Positions 37,400 to 46,644 of a stretch of DNA of 64,000 bases are shown one piece after another; the first letter of the stretch is position 1, and each line of letters begins with the position of its first letter. This DNA is from Azolla caroliniana (taxonomy: Eukaryota; Polypodiophyta). The position numbers and the translations under genes were made by a program. The notes beneath the pieces were generated by a model. It was not told the origin of the DNA. It did not search any database and was given only the letters and a program-made list of their open reading frames with translations. The DNA lies in assembly GCA_043228905.1 (NCBI GenBank), contig JBHGNT010000013.1, positions 20,584,001 to 20,648,000 of the forward strand. Reading direction: 5' to 3'.

Positions 37400-39600
37400 C
37401 GTCCCATGTCGTTTCTCGTTGCCCTCGTCCTCTCGCCGCCACCTTCGTTCTCCATGGTCTTACATCGCCGCGTCGGCTCGAACCGCCATGGTCTCTAGAA
37501 CGGTGTGGGGATCCCTTTCCGGTCTTCTCCGCGATACCTCCGAACCGCGCAACCTATCTCCGCGCTCACCTTTCCTCTCCGGCACCTCCATGTGCCATGT
37601 ACCCTCGCCCGTTGTTTGGCACCGCCTGTGTCGCACTCCGGTTTATTGCACGCCTTGTCGGCCCCCTTTTTGGCCAGATCGTGCATCGTCGTTCACCCGC
37701 ATATCGACGTCCTTTGCATCCGAGGAACACCCCGTAATAGCCCGCTTGGCCTTTCCCGTCTTCGTGCTGCCGTGATAGGTCATGAGTCTTCCGCTTGCCG
37801 TCGTCCCCTCGCCCCCACCAGCTTGTCACCCCGGGCTTGCCGTGCCAGTCTTCGCTACTTCAACGAAGCTACCGAGATCTACGAAGCGAGTGTGGAGGAT
37901 CCTCTTCCGGCCTCTCTTGCCATCCCCTGGCTCCGACCCTGTGCAGTCCACTAGGCACTTGTCACCTCGTTCCCGGCACCTCTCTTGTGCCGTCTTCCGC
38001 TCCCTTTGTTCGGCACCGCCCGTGCCGAACACTGTCCCGTAGTCACGCTTTGATCCGGCCCGCGATGGCCACTTGCGAGACTCTTATTCTGTCCAAGGTG
38101 TGCCTTTCCGGCCTGACACACCCCCCCGTGTTCACCCCTACCGGCTCCTTCCGATTCCTCGCATCGTCGGGTCCCGTTCCCTGCCGCCACCGTCCTTCTC
38201 CCTCGGTCTCACGTTGCCACGTTGGCCGAACTGCCGGAGTCTCCAGATCGGTGTGAGGGTCCCATAGGACCGGACTCCGTTTCTATGCTTGCCGAAACTA
38301 GGGTGTCTTTTGTTTGAGTCCCACCCGGACTCTCCTCGTGTCTTCCGCGTAGTCGGGTCCCGTTTCTCGCCGCCACCAACGTTCTCTCTCGGTCTCACGT
38401 TGCCACGTTGGCCGAACTGACGGAGTCTCTGGTTAAGTGTGGGGATCCCGTAGGACCGGACTTCCTTACGCCCATTGTCTTCGTCACCTCGCCGCCACCG
38501 TCAGTATCTTGGTCTTACGTCGGCCGCGTTGCCGACCGCCGAAGTCTCTAGAACCGGTGTGAAGGATCCTTCGTAGACCGCCTATCCGTAGCCCTTGCCT
38601 TCGTCACCTCGCCGCCACCGTCAGTATCTTGGTCTTACGTCGGCCGCGTTGCCGACCGCCGAAGTCTCTAGAACCGTTGTGAAGGATCCTTCGTAGACCG
38701 CCCATCCGTAGCCCTTGCCTTCGTCACCTCGCCGCCACCGTCAGTATCTTGGTCTTACGTCGGCCGCGTTGCCGACCACCGAAGTCTCTAGAACCGGTGT
38801 GAAGGATCCTTTGTAGACCGTCGTCGCCTTCTTGACCCTGTCCCGGGTCGTCCCTTTCCGCATTGCCGAGAGGGCGTTTTGTTTCGCACCCTCTCCCGTG
38901 GTACCGACGTACCGTGTCCTCGGCCTCTTCGTAGGCTTGCTCTCTTCCTCCCTCCCGGAATGGTCATCCGGGAGTCCGCTCCGCCCAGTTCTCGTCCAGG
39001 TCCGTTCGCCCTTCTTCGGATTGCCGGGTCCCGTTCTCCTGTCGCCACCGATCTCTCGTATAGGACTTACGTCGGCACTCGGGCCGACAGCCGGATCGGT
39101 GTAAGGAAACCCATAGGACCGGCTTTTATTTTCGTTCGTAATCTCGACCTTCGCCCGGTCGGTCTTTCTCCCCATGTAAAAGAGGGCGGCTCGTCCCGCA
39201 CCCTCTCCCGTATCGGCACCTCTATGCCAAATCCGGCCTCGATCGAACGATCCACGACCGGAACACGCTCCATCCGTATCGGAATGACGATCTCCTCGCG
39301 CCGCTTCCGTCCTCGGCCTCCTCGCAGGCCGTTTCCCATCCGACTTCGCTGGCATCGTGCCAGGACTCCTCGGTACCGCCATCCATCTCCTCGGTCTTAC
39401 ATGGCCATACGGGCCCGAATGCCGAGTTCTCCGGAATTGGGTCCGTGGACTTTTGGCCGCTCCTTCCCCGTATCGTCTCGCCGGTGATTCTTGGCCTTTC
39501 GCCGCCGCCTTCCTCCACTTGGGACTCACGTGGGCACTCGGGCCCGACTACCATCGTCTCGGGAGTAAGTGTGGGAAGACACAAAGAATCGCCCGTCCGT
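37400..39600 (-). repeat. Repeat-built internal region of element A
   Basis: Diverged modules recur throughout. One is 'cgccgccacc...tcggtcttacgt...gccgaa...gtctctagaaccggtgtgaggatcc' (near 37430, 38190, 38375, 38490, 38610, 38730, 39045, 39380, 39510). Another is 'gagggcg...ttccgcaccctctcccgtggtac' (near 38870, 39182, 39800, spaced 312 and 618 bases). On the minus strand they read as repeated peptides such as G-T-T-G-E-G-A and V-R-P-R. Confidence 0.72.
38471..38830. repeat. Three tandem 120-bp units
   Basis: 'tcgtcacctcgccgccaccg' starts at 38481, 38601 and 38721, an exact 120-bp period. The units are almost identical, so this is a recent amplification of the older module. Confidence 0.95.
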
Positions 39601-39998
39601 TTTACGCCCTTGTCCGTAGCCACCGGCTCTCCGTGGTCGGCGGTCGTCTTCTTACCGATCGCGCAAGCCCCGTCTGGGCTTGCTTCTCCAATGACCGGGA
39701 TCTCGGGCTGACACGCCCGAAACCGCTGGTCCCAACGTTCCGGTTCCGCGATCTGTATCTCGGCCTCGTCCTTGGCCGTTCTATCTCCGCAAGTCGAGAG
39801 GGCGTTTCGTTCCGCACCCTCTCCCGTGGTACCATGGTACCGATCTTCCGCCGTTGCGTGGGGCAAGTCCGTCTCCTTGGTCTCGGCTTCCGGCCTTGAT
39901 CTTCCCTCTTCCTCGAGCATCGCTTTGAGAGCTGCGTACGCCTCCACAATCCTAGCCCCAACGTTGATCCTTGCCAACTCCCTTTTCCGTTCGGCCTC
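39222..39998 (-). pseudogene. Downstream frame of element A (gag extension), repeat-rich
   Basis: It follows gag in the same frame after one TAA and runs about 258 codons. The content is charged and low in hydrophobic residues, with G-T-T-G-E-G-A-E-R-N-A-L-S and other module peptides. No protease or RT motif is present. It could be a former gag C-terminal extension cut off by a nonsense change, or a readthrough product. A further repeat frame lies at 38741-39529 in another frame. Confidence 0.4.
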
Positions 39999-40628
39999 TT
40001 ACCGCTGTGATGGCACGCCGTCGCGTCCCTTCCTCTTAGCCTTCTCGGCTCGCTCATCATCTAGCCGTTGACACACCCTTCCGACCTTCGACCAGTCCTC
40101 CGTAAGCCCATTCGCTCCATCATCGTCTTCGAGCTCAATCCCGATGGCTTCCCGTTCCGCTCGATCGATCGACTTGACGAACAAAAGGACTTTGTCCGCC
40201 CCCACCAAACCTTGTTCCCGCTCCGGGAGCCGAGCAAGCCGCCAGTGGGTCTTTGCCGATGCTACCCATTGGTCAAAGTCGTGCCGCCCCCGACTCTTCC
40301 GCCGTCCTCTGTATGCCTTCAGGAGCGCCTCTTCGAAGGCCTCCCACGAACTATGAGCCTCTCGGAGCTCCTTTATTTCCGCATGCATCCGGACAGCCAC
40401 GACCCGACAGAAGAACTCCAGCCTCAACGCCTTGTCTACGCCACGCTCCTCCATTTCTGTGTTGTAGGCTTCCAAGTAAGATGGGACTTTGTCCCCGTTG
40501 AAACGACCGACTCTTTCGACCACTCGCTCAACCGCTTGTTGCGCTGCTTCTCGCCTCATCACCACTCGTGCCGACTCCAACACCACTTCGGCCACCATCT
40601 CCGCAAGATCGTCATCTTCTGACTCCAT
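39999..40628 (-). CDS. Gag-like protein of element A, 209 aa
   Basis: Capsid-type structural protein that would package element RNA into virus-like particles. It starts at ATG 40628, 18 bases inside the primer-binding site, as in B and C. Highly charged and helical. Residues about 145-200 include GADKVLLFVKSIDRAERE and GLTEDWSKVGRVCQRLDD, matching the same stretch in the B and C gags (SRVLLFVKSVD.., GLTADWA..K). There is no zinc knuckle; the frame ends in TAA before that region. It may be complete for a reduced element or a truncated form of a longer gag. Confidence 0.75.
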   Translation of the reverse strand: MESEDDDLAEMVAEVVLESARVVMRREAAQQAVERVVERVGRFNGDKVPSYLEAYNTEMEERGVDKALRLEFFCRVVAVRMHAEIKELREAHSSWEAFEEALLKAYRGRRKSRGRHDFDQWVASAKTHWRLARLPEREQGLVGADKVLLFVKSIDRAEREAIGIELEDDDGANGLTEDWSKVGRVCQRLDDERAEKAKRKGRDGVPSQR

Positions 40629-40645
40629 CTTCCCTTGCCGCCTTT

Positions 40646-40661
40646 CACGTCGGGTTCACCA
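40646..40661 (-). promoter_or_regulatory. Primer-binding site of element A
   Basis: The minus strand reads TGGTGAACCCGACGTG four bases inside the 5' LTR, identical to B and C. It would pair with a tRNA ending CACGTCGGGTTCACCA; I cannot name the tRNA. Confidence 0.75.
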
Positions 40662-40665
40662 AATA

Positions 40666-40794
40666 TGTCGCGTTGTTACGCGCGTGCGTGGAGAAAGGCG
40701 GGACCACGGGGTCTTGGACTAGGGAGTGATGGAGCGTAGGAAGTCGTGCTTCACTGTTTCTGGGGCATCCCAGGAACACCTCGGAAGCAACCGA

Positions 40795-40834
<40 letters not shown>

Positions 40835-41447
40835 TTAACACCGATTCGCGCGCGCGCACACACACACGCGCGCGCGCGCAACTCACGCCCTCATGTACAG
40901 GAAACGCAGGAAAGGGGGGGGGGACACCCGACACCAAGAAAGACGCCAATATACACAGACAGACGCAAACGTATATGTATATATATATATAAGAAGAATA
41001 CACTCCCGGCTTCAAGCCGGACTGAGGTAGGTTACAATAGTCGTTTGCTACCAAGCCGCCGTCGGGGAGCTCACGGGCTCGTCGCGCCGAGCGGGGTCTT
41101 GCGCAGGAGATGAGTTGAAGAAAACCCTAAATGAACACGAAGGGGGGGGAAGAAGAAGAAGAAGAAACCTAACTCTAAACCTAACGGTATACCCTCGAAT
41201 GCAAAATGGGCAACCCTTTTACAAAGGGCGTTCCCTTCCTTTTATAGAACAAGGAAAGGGAGACATTACAATGCGGGACAAATCCCGACTTACATGGGAT
41301 CGTCTGTCCCGACTTGACTACTCTTCGGCGCCATAAAGGCGCCCTCGACATTCACACTAAATGTACACAGGTGCGTACACACGCTGCACCCCGCCGATGT
41401 AGCCAATGTTTCCCGGTTTCCGCCTTTGGCCGAAATTCTTCACGACA
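40666..41447 (-). repeat. 5' LTR of element A
   Basis: Partner of 36284-37058 with the same edges and internal simple repeats. Length differs by about 7 bases, mainly in the GA, CG and G tracts. Confidence 0.92.
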
Positions 41448-41655
41448 CCGTTGAATACACTATAATGCAGTTGTCAAAAAGGGTCGGATCTGTGCAGGAA
41501 ACTTTTCACTGTCTCTGAATCTTCAGGCATTTCCAACTCCTTTTGTCATTCTTTTTTCATACTTTGCCTGTTCCAAATGTGTAATAAATGAGCTTGGAAT
41601 ACCTTCATTAGTGTCTCCAACTTTTTTCGAGTAAGGGGGTTTCTGCATTTATAGA

Positions 41656-42040
41656 TGTTGAGAATCAAGCTCAACATAGTGCAATGTGTGAACACACCTT
41701 TTGAGAATCCATGATTAATCAAAGCTTAAGAGTCACACCACTACTCTCTACACATTAACTATGTGTCATGGAATCATATTCTATGACACATAACACATTC
41801 CCCATGACTATGAGTCTTCACATTCCCCAAGAGAGAGAGTGGTTATTGTAAGTTAATGAAGAGAGAGGGTGACTCTATATAAAGCAGCCTCCTCATACTT
41901 CATACTAAGTCGGTTGTAACTCCTTGTAATGCTACAATTTTGTATCTCCATTCTACTTGTGAAATATACACCTTCTTCTTGAGTATTTTATTTCTCTTGC
42001 TTATCTATCTTGTGTTCTCTTCTCTCCTCCATTTTTTTTT

Positions 42041-42081
<41 letters not shown>

Positions 42082-42122
42082 TATCTATTCCGATGCACAA
42101 GAATCACTATCGATTCTTTACA
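41656..42122 (+). repeat. 5' LTR of the truncated copia element
   Basis: TGTTGAGAATCAAGCTCAACA at the left (a short internal palindrome TTGAG..CTCAA) and ..CTTTACA at the right, 467 bp. A TATA box (CTATATAAAG) is at about 41875, and a CT plus CA microsatellite at about 42041-42080. Confidence 0.78.
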
Positions 42123-42135
42123 TGGTATCAAAGCG
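42123..42135 (+). promoter_or_regulatory. Primer-binding site (tRNA-iMet type)
   Basis: TGGTATCAAAGCG differs from the common plant copia site TGGTATCAGAGC by one substitution and abuts the LTR. Confidence 0.85.
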
Positions 42136-42289
42136 ATTTGGTAGCTCGATCTAGCCCATTCGCCTCATCGTGATAGTGTGTTGTGCTCTATGCCGACGTT
42201 CAAGAAGAACCGGCTCATCGCTATCCTAGTACCACTACATATCTCGTGTTCGAGAGAGAAGGAAAAGAAGAAATGAAGCTTAATCAACA

Positions 42290-42910
42290 ATGAATACTCA
42301 AATGGGGAGCGTTCTCCCTAGAGAGAAGTTGGACCGAAACAACTTCACATCTTGGGAGTACAAGATGCACCAATAGCTTGTCGGTCAAGACTATTGGGGT
42401 TACATCAAGGGAGCACAAGAAAACCGACCCGACCCGAAAGATGCCGACTATGCAACTTGGGAGCAAGCGGCAACCCGAGTGATATATTGGATGGCAACAT
42501 GTGTTCACGACCACATGCTCGGCTACATTCGAGAAGCCGAAATGCCAAAGGAAGCATGGGAGAATCTACGAAAGATTTTCGCCGCCAACACAACCGCGAG
42601 AAAGCTTCAACTCTCCCAAGAGTTGAACAACATCCAACAACGAGATATATCCATCACAAGCTACACCTTGAAGATCAAGGAGCTTTGTGATGGACTCAGC
42701 TCAATAAGCGTCAATGTGGACGATGACGAAATGGTGCAAATATGCCTCGGCGGCCTTACACCACGGTTCGGCGCGATGCGGACCGCCGTACTAGCACGAG
42801 AGCATCTGCCCTCCTTCTTTGATCTTCAATCCATGTTGTTGGTCGAAGAAAATCATGTTCGAACAAGGAGCAACGCCTCGGAAGGCCACATGCTCTACAC
42901 GCTATCGTGA
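42290..42910 (+). pseudogene. Ty1/copia gag, N-terminal part with one stop
   Basis: It starts MNTQMGSVLPREKLDRNNFT. The stretch LDRNNFTSWEYKMHQ is the classic copia gag opening, but the next codon is TAG at about 42374. The frame then stays open through WEQAATRVIYWMATCV, KLQLSQELNNIQQ and the ICLGGLTPRF region. The zinc knuckle is not reached before the TGA at 42908. Non-functional structural protein remnant. Confidence 0.8.
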
Positions 42911-44432
42911 AGATCCGTCACTACGTGCGAATCGTGAGGCGAAATCGTCGAGGTTCTGGACCGGAAGGACTTGAAGTTTGCACAAGCTTTAGCGAGAAAG
43001 GAATTAAGATAGATTGAAAGAGAGAGAGATTGAGATAAGATGGAACGCTTAATTTAGATTGAGAGAGAGATTAAAATTGAATTCTTGACTTTAGATTTGA
43101 AGAACAAGATTGATACATCAATTGGATAACAAATTTTCTAACTTTTAATTTCTTGATTAATACATCGCTCCCTTTGATCTTTTTCATCCACCCTTTTATA
43201 GATGCTCCCATGCATATGATGCATGTGAGGGTACAAGACATGCATACAATGCATATGATTCATGTTTGCCATTTGGCACTCATGCATCACATGTCACTCA
43301 ATTAAGCTCTAAAATGAGAATTTACATGTAAAGTTATAATGATAAAAATATAATCCCTAAAGAAATGATTTGGCTTAATGGTAAGCCTATTGCTTCCTAT
43401 CTTGGAGGTGCAAAGTTTGAGTCTTGCTCATATCTTTTTCTTTTATGCACAAAATACTATTAGGCTTTTGGACCAAATATCTTTAAGACACCATGCATCG
43501 CGATCAACCGATTCCATGTGTCTGATTTGCATCCGTTTGGTCCGGCCCAATCCGCATCCCGAGTCGATTGCCGGTCATTGGCCGGTTGCCGGCGGCTCCG
43601 TCGCCGCCTATTGCTTTCTATCTTGGAGGTGCAAAGTTCGAGTCTTACTTACATCTTTTCTTTTATGCACAAAATACTATTAGGCTTTTGGACCAAATAT
43701 CTTTAAGACACCAGGCACCGCGATCAACCGATCCGTCCGATTTGCATCCGTTTGGTTCGGCCCAGTCCGCATCCCGAGTCGATTACCGGTCACCGACCGG
43801 TTGCCGCCATCGGTTTTGGTTGGCCAAAACTTTTACAAGTAGCTAAGCCACACCCACTCATCCAATTAGCTTAGTTCAAGTCACCTTGAACTCTCTATGC
43901 TCCACACATAAAGACAAAGATAATAGCTTTTGCTCTACATTATATATGGTGAGATCCTTATTTGTCCTATCTATGTGGGATATCTCACAGTTTTATCTTT
44001 ATCTTTTCCTTTGCAAACTCCTTACCCACATAACTTGAGACTTAGATGTTCGTTTTTTATGTAGTAAAGTGCATTTGAAAGCTCTTAAAGATATCCATCT
44101 TTTTTTACTAACATATTAAACTTATTTAAAATAGTATTTTCACTATTATTGTTTTATATGATTCTGTCGAGTGACAAGCTCAACATTGGGTGCTCAACAC
44201 GGTGCGTAACCCAGTAGTGCACAAATCATTATGCACTACATGGCCGGAACGGTGCGAACACCACGAGGCCGTTAGAGAGATATTCCTCGAAAGGAATAAT
44301 TTTGGGAGTGAGTGTAGCGGCTCATTTATGAGCGTCAAGTATTGTCAGTACTTGTATAGAAGGGGCTCATTGAGCACGGTGTATGTACAGAGAGTCATTA
44401 TTTTGAATTGGAGTTTTTTGTTGTCTGCTCTA
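42911..44432. other. Mixed repeat DNA without a gene
   Basis: Contains the 221-bp tandem duplication listed separately, short 'atgcatatgatgcatgt' palindromic words near 43210-43270, and an LTR-like stretch at 44165-44430 (opening 'gtgacaagctcaacattgggtgctcaacac'). No coding content recognised. Confidence 0.45.
43386..43818 (+). repeat. 221-bp tandem duplication with tRNA-like start
   Basis: 'cctattgctt(c/t)ctatcttggaggtgcaaagtt' begins at 43386 and 43607. The first copy and its left flank (43367-43440) have an A-box-like TGGCTTAATGGTAAGCC and a B-box-like AAGTTTGAGTC; the second copy has AAGTTCGAGTC. The rest of each unit is GC-rich with CCGGTTGCCGGC-type words. Confidence 0.85.
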
Positions 44433-44603
44433 TGTCACAGACACACCAAGCGTGGACTAAGACTGAGCACGGATGATGAGACTACGACGGAGCGATGATG
44501 GAATGACACAAGAGCATAAAGATAGATATGAAGATCATGGAGACAAGATTGAGCGAAACGAAAATACTAGATTGATATGTCCATGACTGGCGTTGTTCAC
44601 CTT
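44433..44603. repeat. Left copy of a 171-bp direct repeat
   Basis: TGTCACAGACACACC..GTTGTTCACCTT. The same 171 bases with few changes lie at 61341-61511. The pair brackets the whole minisatellite and nested-element block. It may be the edge of an LTR or of an older duplication. Confidence 0.85.
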
Positions 44604-44802
44604 GAATTTCTTCAAGGTGAACTCAACTATTTATACTAAGTGGCATGCATACCTATTGCACGCATGTGATACAATAGAGCATGTAGGTAGTAGGTATGCA
44701 TGCATGTGCCAAGTGTTAATAATACAAGGGAGAAATTATGCACATGATGCTAGTAAAACCTACAATGAGGAAATATATACATGATTATATGTTAGATGTG
44801 TG

Positions 44803-44875
44803 GTTAACACATAACACTCGATTATAACTTGGTCATGTCAAGAGTTCGAATCTTGACATTATACCCTCTCCAAAG
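44803..44875 (+). repeat. tRNA-derived SINE-like head
   Basis: GTGGTTAACACATAAC is followed by the B-box-like AGAGTTCGAATCTTG with pol III promoter spacing. Confidence 0.4.
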
Positions 44876-44995
44876 ATGCCTTCCCAAATCGTTTGTCGAC
44901 TTTAGGGGATATTGTTGATGAAAATCTTAGATCACCTCAAAAGTATTTTGTAAATCCTAGACAAGGAGTAACCCTTCCACAAGACGAGGTATTTA

Positions 44996-45913
44996 ACACC
45001 AACGAGCATGAGCGTCCATGTGTGGTCCACGCGTAGGACTGGAACACAAATATCAACGGGTGTGATCGACCATGTGTGGTCCTCACGAGAATCATGAACA
45101 CCAAGGGGCATGAGTGACCATGTGGGGTCCTTGCCGGGAACTGGAACGTTCCTTGCTGAGAGTTGGAACACGAACACCAACGGGCGTGAGCAACCATGTT
45201 GTCCTCACCGAGAAATGGAACATGAACGAGTGAGCGACCATGTGGCCCTCACCGGGAACAGGAACACGAACGGGATTAATCGACCATGTGTGGTCCTCAC
45301 CGGGAACTGGAACATGAACAACAATGGGCATGAGCGACCATGTCGGTCCTCACCGGGATCTAGAACATGAACAATAGTTGGAGTGAGCTACCATGTGCGG
45401 TTGTCACCGGAGACTAGAACACGAACGGGAGTGAGCGACCATGAGGCCCTCACTAGGAACAGGAACATGAACGGGAGTGAGTGGCCATGTGCGGGCCTCA
45501 CCGGGAACAGAAACACGAATGGGCGTGAGCGACCATGTGGCCCTCACCGGGAACTCGAACACGAACGTGCGTGAGCGACCATGCTCACCGAGAACAGGAA
45601 CACGAATGGGCGTGAGCGACCATGCGGCCCTCACCGGGAACTCGAACACAAACAGGCGTGAGCGGCCATGCGGCCCTCACTGGGAACTGGAACACGAACA
45701 CCAATGGGAGTGAGCGGCCTTGTGCAGCCCTCACCGAGAACAGGAATACAAATGGGCGCGAGCGACCATGTGTGATCCTCACTAGGAGTTGGAACATGAA
45801 CAACGGGCATGAGCGACCATGTCGGTCATCATCAGGATCTAGAACACGAACAATAGTTGGAGTGAGCGACCGTGTGTGGTCCTCACCGGAAATTGGAACA
45901 CGAATACCAATGG
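44996..45913. repeat. Minisatellite, left part
   Basis: Units of about 46-57 bp with consensus words GAACACGAAC, (ACCAA)CGGGCGTGAGCGACCATG, TGGTCCTCACCGGGAACTG. Lengths vary by presence of 'caccaa' and 'tgtg'. Roughly 18 units. All six frames are partly open because of the repeat; I do not regard any as a gene. Element C interrupts the array at 45914. Confidence 0.92.
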
Positions 45914-46575
45914 TGTCGCATTACGCGCATGCGTGTAGAAGGGGCGGGACCACGGGGGTCTTTGACCGGAGAGAGAGAGAGAGAGCGAGAGATTCACAAA
46001 CACGCAGAAGCGAGAAGGAGAGATATAGAACGGAACACTTAATTACAATGACAAGATATTACAAACTCTGACGGTTACAACCGGCAAGGCGGCGATAGGC
46101 CCGACACAGGGACCCTACTCACGCACACGGACGGAAAACAGTGGACCCAGAGAAACGCAGAAGGAAAAGCCTCTGCTGGCAGCGCACGGGCTACCCACGA
46201 AGCAGAGGCGTCAAACTCCCAGCACACACAGAGAATGCCGGTCGGAGGAGGAGAGAGAGTTTGCCCTCGGTCCTGTAGCACCTCGTCCTCCTTAACGTGC
46301 GATACCTCTATCTTCCTTCTCTCCCTCCTTAAATAGTTCGCAAAAGGGGGGGGTGCCCCCTTTCTCCCTAGTCAAATCGCTTTATTCCCTGTCCCTTTTG
46401 ATAGAGATACGCACAATCCCCTAATAAATGTGTACTACTTAGTATTTACATCAGCCGATCTATTTATGAATCATGTACAAAATATCAAAATCTCAATTCA
46501 CGCGTCCATCCGTTTAAGAGCTGGTCCATGCGCCCTTTTCTCCGATTCCGCCTATGGCCGGTTTTCTTCACGACA
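45914..46575 (-). repeat. 3' LTR of element C
   Basis: Plus-strand edges TGTCGCATTACGCG..CTTCACGACA. Clearly similar to 60015-60686 but with substitutions and small gaps, so the insertion is older than B. Its outer 15-70 bases resemble those of A and B. Confidence 0.92.
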
Positions 46576-46587
46576 TCCACCCCCACC
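46576..46587 (-). promoter_or_regulatory. Polypurine tract of element C
   Basis: The minus strand reads GGTGGGGGTGGA directly before the 3' LTR. Confidence 0.7.
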
Positions 46588-46644
46588 AAACCGCGCATCC
46601 ACCGGCATGCGCTAGAGACGGGTAGATATCGAAGAAAACCGGCT

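Larger units (their letters stand above)
36284..41447 (-). mobile_element. Element A: gag-only (non-autonomous) LTR retrotransposon
   Basis: Two similar LTRs (36284-37058 and 40666-41447) are flanked by CCGT on both sides (36280-36283 and 41448-41451). Minus orientation: primer-binding site 40661-40646, gag 40628-39999, a GC-rich repeat-built region, then a polypurine tract next to the left LTR. No protease, RT or integrase is visible, so movement would need enzymes from relatives such as B or C. This is the plan of TR-GAG elements described in plants. Confidence 0.88.
35276..41648 (-). pseudogene. N6/N4-type DNA methyltransferase-like gene, broken and split by element A
   Basis: Minus-strand pieces keep the order of an N6_N4_Mtase domain (PF01555 type) with motif IV before motif I. 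(1) 41648-41448, including SETVKSFLHRSDPFDNC. (2) 36283-36016, with LLIADIPYGL at about 36200-36230 (motif IV, canonical D-P-P-Y), VIFHSMGQ and a GTAAG donor. (3) From an AG acceptor at 35924: GARMVSAVEHLCVGYYD, NERN, then after shifts VNPYQKPQRLINRLIKLF (to about 35660). (4) 35560-35276: LLSGTTTTCVLKMF (motif I, canonical F-S-G-T-G-T-T), VALEKNPEQVNFIKMR, then a C-terminal extension ending LPDLLLD and a stop. Such enzymes methylate adenine N6 or cytosine N4 in DNA. Breaks: a TGA at 36203-36201 right after motif IV, loss of the motif I glycine, at least two frameshifts, and the 5.2-kb insertion between pieces 1 and 2. The true N-terminus is not seen. Splice-like borders argue for an old cellular gene copy rather than bacterial contamination. 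The family assignment is by motif recognition only. Confidence 0.62.
41656..42910 (+). mobile_element. Truncated Ty1/copia element (5' LTR plus partial gag)
   Basis: An LTR with TG..CA edges is followed at once by an initiator-Met-type primer-binding site and a copia gag, then homology ends. Protease, integrase, RT and the 3' LTR are missing. It lies immediately beside the methyltransferase-like pseudogene and may have removed or displaced its 5' end. Confidence 0.8.

Noticed and set aside
38471-38830. Possible CRISPR-like array (regular 120-bp repeats)
   Set aside because: Units are contiguous tandem copies without unique spacers, in a eukaryotic retroelement.
37105-39899. Many long frames on both strands of the element A interior
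   Set aside because: GC-rich DNA lowers stop frequency; only the gag frame and its extension fit the element's orientation and family homology.
44937-46071. Overlapping frames on both strands through the minisatellite (e.g. 45622-46071)
   Set aside because: Repeat units without stops keep several frames open; products are simple repeats without domain features.
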